A DNA stretch of 34,190 nt from Rhodospirillales bacterium. Lineage in GTDB: Bacteria > Pseudomonadota > Alphaproteobacteria > Rhodospirillales > Shumkoniaceae. Of the stretch, positions 15,698-23,664 are shown in pieces; within the stretch, counting starts at the first letter, position 1; every line of letters begins with the position of its first letter. The DNA is taken from positions 1 to 34,190 of the forward strand of contig JANQJG010000075.1 of the NCBI GenBank assembly GCA_028281785.1, given 5' to 3'. Under the pieces are notes generated by a model. That model saw nothing but the letters and a program-made list of their open reading frames with translations. It did not search any database and was not told the origin of the DNA. A program made the translations under genes and the position numbers.

Positions 15698-16327
15698 TCA
15701 ATCCAGGAGTATACCGTCCGCACCGGCGTCACGGGCTTGAGTCGAAGAAATCGCCAACCGGCCGGCAAAGAGAACGATGGGTATTTTGGATGGTAGCCGT
15801 TGGCATCGTTCGGCGACTTGCTCACAGAACGCGATGAGGCCGGCGGGATGGAGCTTCTGGCTACGCCACAAATCAAAACTGGGCACAACGAACAGTTGAT
15901 GGGGGGCGAGGCTTAGAGCGAGTGGGACATCGTCCAAACTGGCCACGGCAATGGAAACAGTAAAGCCTCGCTCTGCAAATTGCGAAAGCACGTCGAATTC
16001 GCGTGCCGGACCAACATCGAGATCATTCAGAACTGTTCTGAAAGCAGCGCCGTATTGGGAAACCGTCGGCACATTGGCCAGATCCGCATATCCTTTTTCC
16101 ATCAACCGATCAGCCATCTGGTCGACCCGCAAAAACGGGTCGGCGGCCAGGACGCCGATGACAGGGCGTTCCCCTGAGAGGCATCTCGGCATACGCCTGA
16201 TCGCCATGAGAAGGTCACCGTTGTGATCCCGATTGGGCATCAGACCCGACAGTTCGACCGACAGGCTCGGGGCGCGAGGAATGGCCGGCAGAACGATATC
16301 GCCTGTTCGGTAAACGCCTGGCGTCAT
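15698..16327 (-). CDS. Shortened PEP-hydrolase-like TIM-barrel paralogue
   Basis: About 209 residues from the ATG at 16327. A TTG at 16384 would add 19 residues but has no better ribosome site. The middle aligns with the PF09370-type barrels nearby: VIGVLAADPFLRVDQMADRLMEKGYADLANVPTV matches the enzyme block [18 protein letters not shown]. The first barrel strand with its glycine-rich GAGTG motif and the last strand with [10 protein letters not shown] are missing, so it is shorter than the usual 270-280 residues at both ends. It converges with the AAA+ regulator gene with only 19 bp between stops, and is divergent from livH. It could be a ligand-binding accessory protein or a decaying duplicate. 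Confidence 0.65.
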   Translation of the reverse strand: MTPGVYRTGDIVLPAIPRAPSLSVELSGLMPNRDHNGDLLMAIRRMPRCLSGERPVIGVLAADPFLRVDQMADRLMEKGYADLANVPTVSQYGAAFRTVLNDLDVGPAREFDVLSQFAERGFTVSIAVASLDDVPLALSLAPHQLFVVPSFDLWRSQKLHPAGLIAFCEQVAERCQRLPSKIPIVLFAGRLAISSTQARDAGADGILLD

Positions 16328-16384
16328 GTGGTCGGACCTTATCTCGATCCTTCTCCAGAATGAAGGAATCTGCGAATCAACCAA

Positions 16385-16412
16385 GGATATTACCCAATTT
16401 TACCCAATATCC
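16385..16412. promoter_or_regulatory. Candidate activator site: overlapping direct and inverted repeats upstream of the livH promoter
   Basis: TTACCCAAT occurs twice (16390-16398 and 16400-16408), ten bases apart, inside an inverted repeat GGATATT (16385-16391) / AATATCC (16406-16412). It lies directly upstream of the -24/-12 promoter and between divergent genes. A binding site for the Fis-HTH regulator next door is inferred. Confidence 0.45.
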
Positions 16413-16419
16413 CTCTTAT

Positions 16420-16436
16420 TTGGCTTGGCCTTTGCG
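16420..16436 (+). promoter_or_regulatory. Sigma-54 (-24/-12) promoter for the liv-type operon
   Basis: TTGGCTTG-N4-TTGCG matches the sigma-54 consensus TTGGCACR-N4-TTGCW, with GG and GC separated by exactly ten bases. It lies about 136 bp before livH and 1 kb from a sigma-54-activator-type gene. The two mismatches are at the less conserved AC positions. Transcription would start about 12 bases downstream. Confidence 0.6.
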
Positions 16437-16571
16437 CCGGGCGGCAATAAAATATTTCGACGAGGCAAAGAATAGGGAGCGCGGTATCCGGAAGTCAAAA
16501 GCATAAGAAATTGGTGAATTCCGGGTCATCGATTCTAGCATAACAGAAACAAAAATGAGGTATGGAAGAGA

Positions 16572-17432
16572 ATGAGACTCTTCCTGCTAACGGTATTGAA
16601 CGGCCTAACGCTGGGCGCGCTTTATTTCCTGGTGGCCAGCGGATTCTCATTGGTCTTCGGGTTGATGCGCAACGTTAACCTTGCGCACGGGTCTCTCTAC
16701 CTGCTTGGCGGCTATATTGGTTTTGACGTCGCCGAGATGACAGGATCGTGGACATTGGGCGTCGCTGCGGGATTTGCGGCCATGGCCGTTTTGGGCGCTT
16801 TGTTCCAGATCCTGATCTTCCGGCATATGCAAGGGCAGGATCTCCGCCAGACCCTGGTCACGATAGGGATTTCGATCATCCTCGCCGATTTCATGCTGTG
16901 GATTTGGGGCGGCGATTCTTATCAGTTCATCATCCCTGACGTGCTGTTCGGTGCCACCTCCATTCCGCTAATGGGCATCAAGTATCCGACCTACAAGCTT
17001 TTCGTGCTGTTATCGGCCATCGTTATTGGCATCGGGTTGTGGCTGTTCCTTAACCGCACCCGGATCGGCATGATGATCAGAGCCGGTGTCGACGACCGGG
17101 GCATGCTCCAAGCTTCCGGTATCAATGTAAACCTGATTTTTGCGATCACTTTCGCCATTGGCGCCGGCCTCGCCGGTCTTGCCGGCGTAATCGGCGGATC
17201 GGCCCTGTCGCTGGCCCCTGGCGAAGACCTGCGCTACCTTTTGGCATCGCTGATCGTGGTTATCGTGGGCGGCATGGGATCCGTGACCGGCGCGGCCATC
17301 GGATCCGCCCTCATCGGCCTCGCCGACCAGTTCGGCCTAACCTACTCGCCCACCTACGGCGTCACCTACACCTTCCTCGTCATGGTTATCGTGCTGGCGT
17401 TCCGCCCGACCGGAATCATGGGGAGACAATGA
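16572..17432 (+). CDS. livH: Branched-chain-amino-acid-type ABC permease, LivH family
   Basis: A 286-residue, multi-spanning inner-membrane permease. It has the LivH N-terminus (LNGLTLGALYFLVASGFSLVFGLMRNVNLAHGSLYLLGGY), the cytoplasmic EAA-like loop around TRIGMMIRAGVDDRGMLQASGI, and the terminal VIVVIVGGMGSVTGAAIGSALIGL block. The ATG is preceded by GGAAGAG. It is the first gene of the plus-strand operon and overlaps livM by an ATGA. HAAT-family substrates range from amino acids to urea, amides and aromatic acids, so the symbol indicates family only. Confidence 0.93.
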   Translation: MRLFLLTVLNGLTLGALYFLVASGFSLVFGLMRNVNLAHGSLYLLGGYIGFDVAEMTGSWTLGVAAGFAAMAVLGALFQILIFRHMQGQDLRQTLVTIGISIILADFMLWIWGGDSYQFIIPDVLFGATSIPLMGIKYPTYKLFVLLSAIVIGIGLWLFLNRTRIGMMIRAGVDDRGMLQASGINVNLIFAITFAIGAGLAGLAGVIGGSALSLAPGEDLRYLLASLIVVIVGGMGSVTGAAIGSALIGLADQFGLTYSPTYGVTYTFLVMVIVLAFRPTGIMGRQ

Positions 17433-18460
17433 TGCCGCCGCCGCAATTCGACACCGGAAATCCCAGCCGTTCCGTGATACGCCTCGAACTGACGGCGGGT
17501 CATCTGGTCGCCGCGCTGTTGCTGATCCTATACCCGTTCGGCGCCAATGACTTCTTCATCGTGCAGATCGGTGCACAGAGCCTTCTGCTCGGCACCGTTG
17601 CGCTGTCACTTATGTTGCTGGCCGGGTACGGCGGCATGGTGTCCTTGTCGCAAATGACCGTCGCCGGCATGGCGGGGTATTTCATCGCCATTCTGGGAAC
17701 CGACAGCTACAACCTCGGTCTCGGCTGGCCGTGGTGGATCGTGGTCCCGGGCTCAATCCTGTGCGCCACGGTCATCGCGACGGTGATCGGCATCATCTCG
17801 GTCCGCACCGAGGGCATCTACACGATCATGATCACCTTGGCGATCGGGGTGGCCCTCTACTACTTGTGCAACCAGAACTACGCAGTTTTCAACGGTTTCA
17901 CCGGCTTCTCGGGTCTAAAGCCGCCGGCGGTGTTTGGAATTGATTGGCGGGCGCCCTTGCCGTTCTACTATCTCAGCCTGGCAATCGCCGCCGCGGCATA
18001 TCTGGCCGTCAGCTACTTCGAACGCTCGACGTTCGGCCTTGCCCTTCAAGCGATCCGCGATAATCCAAGGCGCATGCATGCCTTGGGCTATGACGTGACC
18101 CTTCATCGGATCGTCGCCCATGTTTTCGCAGGCTTTCTGGCCGCCGTCGGTGGTGTGATGCTTGTCTGGTACAACGGCCGCATCTCGCCGGGGACCATCG
18201 GCGTCGGCGAACTGATCGATATTCTCATTATTGCGGTTATCGGAGGATTGCGTCGGCCGATCGGTCCCTTCGTCGGCGCCATCGTCTTCGTACTGATCGG
18301 CAACTTCGCCATCGATCTCATCGATCGCGAGCGTTTCAACATGCTGATCGGATTTGGCTTCCTCATTATCGTTCTGTTTTCTCCGGACGGTCTTCTCGGG
18401 CTTTGGGACAAGTTGACCTCCATGTCCCGTGATGCGCGTGCGGAGGAGTGGCGGCGGTAA
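17429..18460 (+). CDS. livM: Branched-chain-amino-acid-type ABC permease, LivM family
   Basis: A 343-residue permease with the LivM landmarks LLAGYGGMVSLSQMTVAGMAGY, RTEGIYTIMITLAIGVALYYL, and FGLALQAIRDNPRRMHALGYDV for the cytoplasmic coupling loop. The terminal block is GGLRRPIGPFVGAIVFVLIG. It has a longer N-terminus than LivH, as usual for LivM. It overlaps livH by four bases. The pairing partner is LivH, and the ATPases are encoded downstream. Confidence 0.93.
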   Translation: MMPPPQFDTGNPSRSVIRLELTAGHLVAALLLILYPFGANDFFIVQIGAQSLLLGTVALSLMLLAGYGGMVSLSQMTVAGMAGYFIAILGTDSYNLGLGWPWWIVVPGSILCATVIATVIGIISVRTEGIYTIMITLAIGVALYYLCNQNYAVFNGFTGFSGLKPPAVFGIDWRAPLPFYYLSLAIAAAAYLAVSYFERSTFGLALQAIRDNPRRMHALGYDVTLHRIVAHVFAGFLAAVGGVMLVWYNGRISPGTIGVGELIDILIIAVIGGLRRPIGPFVGAIVFVLIGNFAIDLIDRERFNMLIGFGFLIIVLFSPDGLLGLWDKLTSMSRDARAEEWRR

Positions 18461-18475
18461 AGGAAGAACAGCGGT

Positions 18476-18494
18476 TCCGGACGCTGTGTCCGGA
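18476..18494 (+). terminator. Hairpin between livM and the binding-protein gene
   Basis: TCCGGAC (18476-18482) and GTCCGGA (18488-18494) form a 7-bp stem with a 5-base loop, 15 bases after the livM stop and 24 bases before the next ATG. There is no U-tract. It may protect the binding-protein message and is unlikely to stop transcription fully. Confidence 0.35.
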
Positions 18495-18518
18495 CCATAC
18501 TGAGTGGAGGACTAAGAG

Positions 18519-19769
18519 ATGACTCGACTTGTGAAACCGGCCGTTCTTGGGGCAGCGATGCTGGCCAGCGCCGCAGCCGTCGGTGCCACCCAAGCGGCGG
18601 AGCCCATCAAGATGGGAGCCCTCGCGACCCTGGAGGGGGCATTTACCGTCCTTGGTCAGGAAGGCATGCGCGGTGTCGAGTTGGCGTTGCAGGAGCACAA
18701 CTACGAAGTTGCCGGCCGCAAAATCGAGTTGATCAAGGCGTCGTCCAACGCCCAACCCGATTCGGCGGTCGCCGCAGCACGCAAATTGGCTGAGCAGGAT
18801 GGCATTGACATCATGATCGGCCCGCTTTCCGGATCCGAGGGCCTGGCCATCAAGGACTACGCGAAAACCCAGCTCGGCGTGACGTTCTTGAACGGCGCTT
18901 CCGCGGCTCAGGACACGACCTTGCGGGATCCGGCCCCGAACTTCTTCCGGTTCAATCCGGACGGAGCCCAGTGGATCGCCGGTCTAGGGGAGTACACCTA
19001 TAAGGTCAAAGGTTACAAAAGAATTGCCGTCGTCTCAGAGGACTATTCCTTTCCCTATACGATGGTATTTGGCTTCATGAAGGACTTCTGCAAGCTGGGC
19101 GGAAAAGTTCCAGAGAAGTTCTGGGTGCCGATTGGCAACAAGGACTTTTCGGCGATCATCGCTTCTTTGCCCGAGGACATCGATGCCATCTTCGTGGTGA
19201 TGGCCGGATCGGACGCGCTCAACTTCCTGTCTCAGTACTTCCAGTCCGGGGGCGACAAGCCGCTGGTTGCCAGTTCCATGACGGTTGACCAATCAATTCT
19301 GTCTTCCAAGGGCCGCAGCAAGGACTATCTCGTCGGCACGCCGAGCGCGACGCCGGCCGCCGATGTGAACCCACTGCCAGAATGGAAGGCGTTCGTCGAT
19401 GGCTACCGAAAAGCGTTCCCCAAAGGCCTTAACTCCCCCTCGCTGTTTGCGCAGGAATACTACGTCTCCACCAAGGCGGCATTGGCCGCATTGGAAATGG
19501 TGGGTGGCGACCTTTCCGATGGCCATGCCAAGTTCCGCGACGCGCTTGCGAACTTGAAACTCATGACTCCTGCCGGAATGCGCAGTCTGGATGCAAACCG
19601 TCAGGTCGTCACCGACATCTTTCTGACGGAAGTAGCGAAAGGAGAGGACGGCGATCTCAAGGCCAAGCTCATCAAGGTCGTGCCCCAGGTAAACCAGACC
19701 CTTGGCGAATCCATGGACAAGTTCCTGGCGTACGGCCCGGTGGGACGCGACAATCCTAGTTGCCCATGA
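18519..19769 (+). CDS. livK: Periplasmic substrate-binding protein, LivK/type-1 fold
   Basis: A 416-residue Leu/Ile/Val-binding-type (peripla_BP_6) protein. It has a Sec signal peptide (MTRLVKPAVLGAAMLASAAA) with probable cleavage after TQAA. Mature landmarks are EPIKMGALATLEGAFTVLGQEGMRGVELALQEHNY, MIGPLSGSEGLAIKDYAK, and GYKRIAVVSEDYSFPYTMVFGF. The ATG has TGGAGG eight bases upstream. Its place after the permeases and before the ATPases completes the importer. The binding pocket cannot be assigned to a ligand by reading. Neighbouring Tm-1/TIM-barrel genes suggest a non-standard substrate. Confidence 0.92.
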   Translation: MTRLVKPAVLGAAMLASAAAVGATQAAEPIKMGALATLEGAFTVLGQEGMRGVELALQEHNYEVAGRKIELIKASSNAQPDSAVAAARKLAEQDGIDIMIGPLSGSEGLAIKDYAKTQLGVTFLNGASAAQDTTLRDPAPNFFRFNPDGAQWIAGLGEYTYKVKGYKRIAVVSEDYSFPYTMVFGFMKDFCKLGGKVPEKFWVPIGNKDFSAIIASLPEDIDAIFVVMAGSDALNFLSQYFQSGGDKPLVASSMTVDQSILSSKGRSKDYLVGTPSATPAADVNPLPEWKAFVDGYRKAFPKGLNSPSLFAQEYYVSTKAALAALEMVGGDLSDGHAKFRDALANLKLMTPAGMRSLDANRQVVTDIFLTEVAKGEDGDLKAKLIKVVPQVNQTLGESMDKFLAYGPVGRDNPSCP

Positions 19770-19813
19770 TCCCGTTCAACTAAAAGTCAAAAACCAAAAA
19801 AAGCCCGTTAGCC

Positions 19814-20605
19814 GTGAGCGCGACAGCCACCAAAACACCCGTGTCGATCGCCGAGAGGGCGGGTCTGGCTCTCGAATTCGAAGGCGTGACCCAGGTTTTT
19901 GGTGCGCTCGTCGCGCTCTCCGACGTGACATTCTCAATACCCGCTGGCGAACGCCACGCCATTCTGGGCGCAAACGGTGCGGGAAAAACCACGCTCTACA
20001 ACGTTGTCACCGGCGATTTTCCACTGTCCCGCGGCCGAGTGCGGTTCTTTGGCGAAGACATCACGGACCTACCTCCCCATGAACGCATTCGCCGCGGACT
20101 TCGTCGCACCTATCAAAAATCGCTTCTGTTCGCAGGGCTGGCGGTAGAAGACAACCTTTACCTCGCGGTCAAGGGCGTGGCCGGCGGGCGCATGAGTTTC
20201 CGCCGTCCCAAACCGAACGACATAGCCTTGGAGACCGCAGCGGAACTGGCCGAACTAGTTGACCTTCAGGACGAGGTGAAAACGCCGGTATCCGACCTGT
20301 CTCATGGCCAGCAACGGCAATTGGAGATCGCGCTCGCGCTCGCCGGGGCGCCAAGACTGGTGCTGTTCGACGAACCGGCGGCCGGCCTGTCGCCGCTGGA
20401 ACGGCGCAGCCTGATCGAAATTCTGGAGGGCCTTCCGCTTGGCCTCGGCTACGTCATCATCGAGCACGATTTGGACGTCGCTCTTCGCGTCGCCGAAAGA
20501 GTGACGATCATGCATAACGGCAAGGTCCTCAAACAGGGTTTGCCGGAAGAAATCGAAAACGACGCCGAAGTGCAGGCAATCTATCTGGGGGGCAAGCATG
20601 ACTAG
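19814..20605 (+). CDS. livG: ABC transporter ATP-binding protein, LivG family
   Basis: A 263-residue ATPase with Walker A GANGAGKT, a Q-loop in RRTYQKS, the signature LSHGQQRQLEIA, Walker B LVLFDEP and the H-loop VIIEHD. The signature reads LSHGQ, a variant usual in LivG-like proteins. GTG at 19814 is the only reasonable start and has weak ribosome complementarity. The 44-bp upstream gap is AT-rich with A-runs. It overlaps the next gene by eight bases (ATG at 20598, TAG at 20603-20605). Confidence 0.91.
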   Translation: MSATATKTPVSIAERAGLALEFEGVTQVFGALVALSDVTFSIPAGERHAILGANGAGKTTLYNVVTGDFPLSRGRVRFFGEDITDLPPHERIRRGLRRTYQKSLLFAGLAVEDNLYLAVKGVAGGRMSFRRPKPNDIALETAAELAELVDLQDEVKTPVSDLSHGQQRQLEIALALAGAPRLVLFDEPAAGLSPLERRSLIEILEGLPLGLGYVIIEHDLDVALRVAERVTIMHNGKVLKQGLPEEIENDAEVQAIYLGGKHD

Positions 20606-22763
20606 CGCCTCCGTGCCGATGCTGGAGATCAAGGATCTCCATGTCTATTACGGACGGGCCCATGTGCTGCAAGGAGTGAGCCTGACCCTTGATCATGGTG
20701 TGCTCGCCGTTGTTGGACGCAACGGCATGGGCAAGACGACGCTTTGTAATTCAATCTTGGGCCTGACACCGGCGCGGGGCTCCATCAAAGTGGCGGGCCA
20801 AGAAATCGTCGGCCTGCCACCCAACGAAATCGTAGGCCTTGGTCTCGCCTACGTCCCGCAAGGACGACGGTTGTGGCCGTCGCTTTCCGTTGACGAGCAC
20901 CTCAGACTCGCCGCAGGGAATAGCCGCAAGGGTCCTTGGGACATCGATGGCATCTACAATACCTTTCCGCGCTTGGCCGAGCGCAAGAACCACGGCGGCG
21001 GCCAGCTTTCCGGCGGCGAACAGCAAATGCTCGCCATTGGCCGCGCGCTGTTGGCACAGCCACGCATCCTGGTCATGGATGAGCCGACCGAGGGTCTTGC
21101 CCCCGTCATCGTCGAGCACGTGGCCGAGACGTTGAAGGGCTTGGCAGGTGAAAGCGAAACTTCGGTCTTTCTGGTCGAGCAAAATTTGGGCGTGGCCACA
21201 GACGTCTCCGACGATGTCGCGGTCATGGTCGGTGGACGCATCGCACGCGTCATGCATGCGAATATGCTTGCCGCCGATCCCGATCTTCAACACCGCCTGC
21301 TCGGAGTGAAGTCATCACGCGAAGGCGAGCTTTTCGATATTTCGGACGAGAAACCGGATTTCGTCGTCGACGAAACCATCAAAGATCGAACGGACGAGCG
21401 TCCAGACGATGACTCCGATATCGAGGTTGACGCGTCGACGGCCCGTTCACAGGAGAGCAAGCTACAGCCGACAAGCACGAATCCGGAGCCGAGTAGCGAG
21501 GAACACGGGGAGATCGATTGGGTCGCCCGCCCGCCGTTCCCCGTCTCCCAAGTGGTCGGTCGCGCCGCTTACGTCGTGGGCACGTTCGATACCAAGGCAC
21601 GTGAGCTCATGTTCCTTAAATCGCGCCTGGACCGGCAAGGGCTGCGGACGGTAACGGTGGACCTGTCGACGTCGCGAAATCCCTCTCCCGCGGCCGTCAG
21701 CCCCATCGAAGTTGCCCGCTTCCATCCCAAGGGCTTGGATGCCGTATTTACGGGGGACCGGGGCTCCGCGGTTACCGAAATGTCGAAGGCGTTCGAACGC
21801 TTCATTGTTACCCGCCGGGATCTGGGGGGGATTATCTCCGCCGGCGGCTCGGGCGGCACGGCACTGGCCGCGCCGGGTTTCCGGGCCCTGCAGGTCGGAA
21901 TACCGAAGATCCTGATCTCCACCGTCGCGTCGGGCAACGTCAACCCTTATGTCGGCCCTGCCGATATTTGCATGATGTATTCGGTGACCGATGTTCAGGG
22001 GATCAATCGGATCTCGGAAAAGGTCCTGGCGAACGGGGCCCATGCGCTCGCCGGCATGATCGGCTTCCGCGCCGAGGAATCCACGGAAACCAAGCCGGCG
22101 ATCGGACTAACCATGTTCGGCGTCACCACGCCCTGCGTCCAAATGGTGTCCAAGGCTCTGGAGAGTCGCTACGACACGTTGACCTTCCATGCCACCGGCA
22201 CCGGTGGGCAATCCTTGGAGAAGCTCGTCGATTGCGGCCTGCTGGTGGGTGTCATCGACGTAACGACCACCGAAATCGCCGACCTTCACGCCGGAGGCAT
22301 ATTCAGTGCCGGTGAGGACCGCTTGGGTGCGATCATCCGGTCCGGGATTCCCTATGTCGGATCTTGCGGTGCCCTGGACATGGTGAATTTCGGAGCCAAG
22401 GACACTGTTCCCGAGAAGTTTCGGGACCGCAATCTCTATGCCCACAATCCCCAAGTCACGCTTATGCGGACCACACCAGAAGAGAATGAAGCCATGGGTC
22501 GCTGGATCGCGGCCCGGCTCAACCGTATGCAAGGACCGGTCCGCTTCCTATTGCCGATGGCTGGGGTTTCGCTGATCGACGCGCCAGGGAAGCCGTTCCA
22601 TGACCCGGAGGCGGACCAGCGCCTGTTTGAGGCGATCGAAAGGGACTTCGTTCCCGGTTCTGATCGTAGGCTCGTCAAATTGCCAAACAATATCAACGAT
22701 CCGGAATTCGCTGACGCGATCGTCGAATGTTTCCGAGACGTCATCGGCACATCCGCCAAATAA
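20598..22763 (+). CDS. LivF-type ABC ATPase fused to a Tm-1-like/UPF0261 domain
   Basis: A 721-residue fusion. Residues 8 to about 240 are a LivF-type ATPase: Walker A GRNGMGKT (40-47), the Q-loop YVPQGR, signature LSGGEQQ (137-143), Walker B ILVMDEP (157-163) and VEQN. Residues about 245-310 are an acidic, Ser/Asp/Glu-rich linker. Residues about 320-715 are a Tm-1-like ATP-binding (UPF0261) domain: [21 protein letters not shown] at the start, then [92 protein letters not shown] and [15 protein letters not shown]. Tm-1-like proteins usually stand alone or are fused to the TIM barrel encoded by the next gene here. The fusion places the Tm-1 activity on the cytosolic face of the importer. The reaction is unknown. 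Confidence 0.92.
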   Translation: MTSASVPMLEIKDLHVYYGRAHVLQGVSLTLDHGVLAVVGRNGMGKTTLCNSILGLTPARGSIKVAGQEIVGLPPNEIVGLGLAYVPQGRRLWPSLSVDEHLRLAAGNSRKGPWDIDGIYNTFPRLAERKNHGGGQLSGGEQQMLAIGRALLAQPRILVMDEPTEGLAPVIVEHVAETLKGLAGESETSVFLVEQNLGVATDVSDDVAVMVGGRIARVMHANMLAADPDLQHRLLGVKSSREGELFDISDEKPDFVVDETIKDRTDERPDDDSDIEVDASTARSQESKLQPTSTNPEPSSEEHGEIDWVARPPFPVSQVVGRAAYVVGTFDTKARELMFLKSRLDRQGLRTVTVDLSTSRNPSPAAVSPIEVARFHPKGLDAVFTGDRGSAVTEMSKAFERFIVTRRDLGGIISAGGSGGTALAAPGFRALQVGIPKILISTVASGNVNPYVGPADICMMYSVTDVQGINRISEKVLANGAHALAGMIGFRAEESTETKPAIGLTMFGVTTPCVQMVSKALESRYDTLTFHATGTGGQSLEKLVDCGLLVGVIDVTTTEIADLHAGGIFSAGEDRLGAIIRSGIPYVGSCGALDMVNFGAKDTVPEKFRDRNLYAHNPQVTLMRTTPEENEAMGRWIAARLNRMQGPVRFLLPMAGVSLIDAPGKPFHDPEADQRLFEAIERDFVPGSDRRLVKLPNNINDPEFADAIVECFRDVIGTSAK

Positions 22764-22776
22764 GGGAGAAGATAAC

Positions 22777-23610
22777 ATGCCGAGATTCACGCGTTCCCAA
22801 CTCCTCGATCGTTTCCGGACCATGATCCGGAATAAGGAACCGATCATCGGCGGTGGCGCTGGTACCGGTCTGTCGGCGAAGTGCGAGGAAGCCGGCGGCA
22901 TCGACCTGATCGTCATCTACAACTCGGGCCGCTACCGCATGGCCGGACACGGCTCCCTGGCGGGACTTCTATCTTATGGCAACGCCAACGACATTGTCGT
23001 TGAAATGGCGCATGAGGTCTTGCCCGTCGCCAGAAGCACCCCGGTTTTGGCGGGTGTTTGCGGTACGGATCCCATGTGCCTGTTCGATCCGTTCCTGGAT
23101 CAACTGGGGGACCTGGGCTTCTCCGGTGTTCAGAACTTCCCGACCGTCGGTCTTATTGACGGCTCGTTCCGGGCCAACTTGGAAGAAACGGGAATGGGTT
23201 ACGATAAGGAAGTGGACATGATCCGGCTTGCCCACTCCAAGGATATGCTGACGACTCCGTATGTCTTCTCGTCCCAAGATGCCATCGCCATGACCGAAGC
23301 CGGCGCCGACATCATCGTCTGCCATATGGGCTTGACAACTGGTGGCTCCATCGGCGCCGATACCGCGCGTACCCTTGAAGATTGTGTCCCCGACATCAAC
23401 GAGTGGACGAAGGCGGCAAAGCGGGTGCGTCGTGATGTCATCGTGCTGTGTCACGGCGGGCCCATATCGATGCCGGACGACGCCACTTACATTCTGAAGA
23501 ACTGTCCTGAAATCCATGGATTCTATGGTGCATCCTCCATGGAGCGCCTGCCAACCGAAGTGGCGTTGACGGAGCAGACTCGGAAGTTCAAGGCCATCAG
23601 CTGGAATTAG
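22777..23610 (+). CDS. PEP-hydrolase-family TIM-barrel protein (PF09370 type)
   Basis: A 277-residue protein, full length for the family. Landmarks are [36 protein letters not shown], the GNAND block, [49 protein letters not shown] and [12 protein letters not shown]. The ATG at 22777 has GGGAG about eight bases upstream and begins 13 bp after the fusion gene. Frames open to 22600 overlap that gene. Family members are annotated as phosphoenolpyruvate hydrolase-like or as TIM-barrel enzymes of unknown reaction. The barrel corresponds to the C-terminal half of tomato Tm-1, whose N-terminal half is the UPF0261 domain encoded just upstream. A shared pathway step is likely. Confidence 0.92.
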   Translation: MPRFTRSQLLDRFRTMIRNKEPIIGGGAGTGLSAKCEEAGGIDLIVIYNSGRYRMAGHGSLAGLLSYGNANDIVVEMAHEVLPVARSTPVLAGVCGTDPMCLFDPFLDQLGDLGFSGVQNFPTVGLIDGSFRANLEETGMGYDKEVDMIRLAHSKDMLTTPYVFSSQDAIAMTEAGADIIVCHMGLTTGGSIGADTARTLEDCVPDINEWTKAAKRVRRDVIVLCHGGPISMPDDATYILKNCPEIHGFYGASSMERLPTEVALTEQTRKFKAISWN

Positions 23611-23664
23611 GGGTTTTCGGGAGGTTGCCCAGGAAAGCCTCGACGGCTACTGGAGGAAAAGGCG

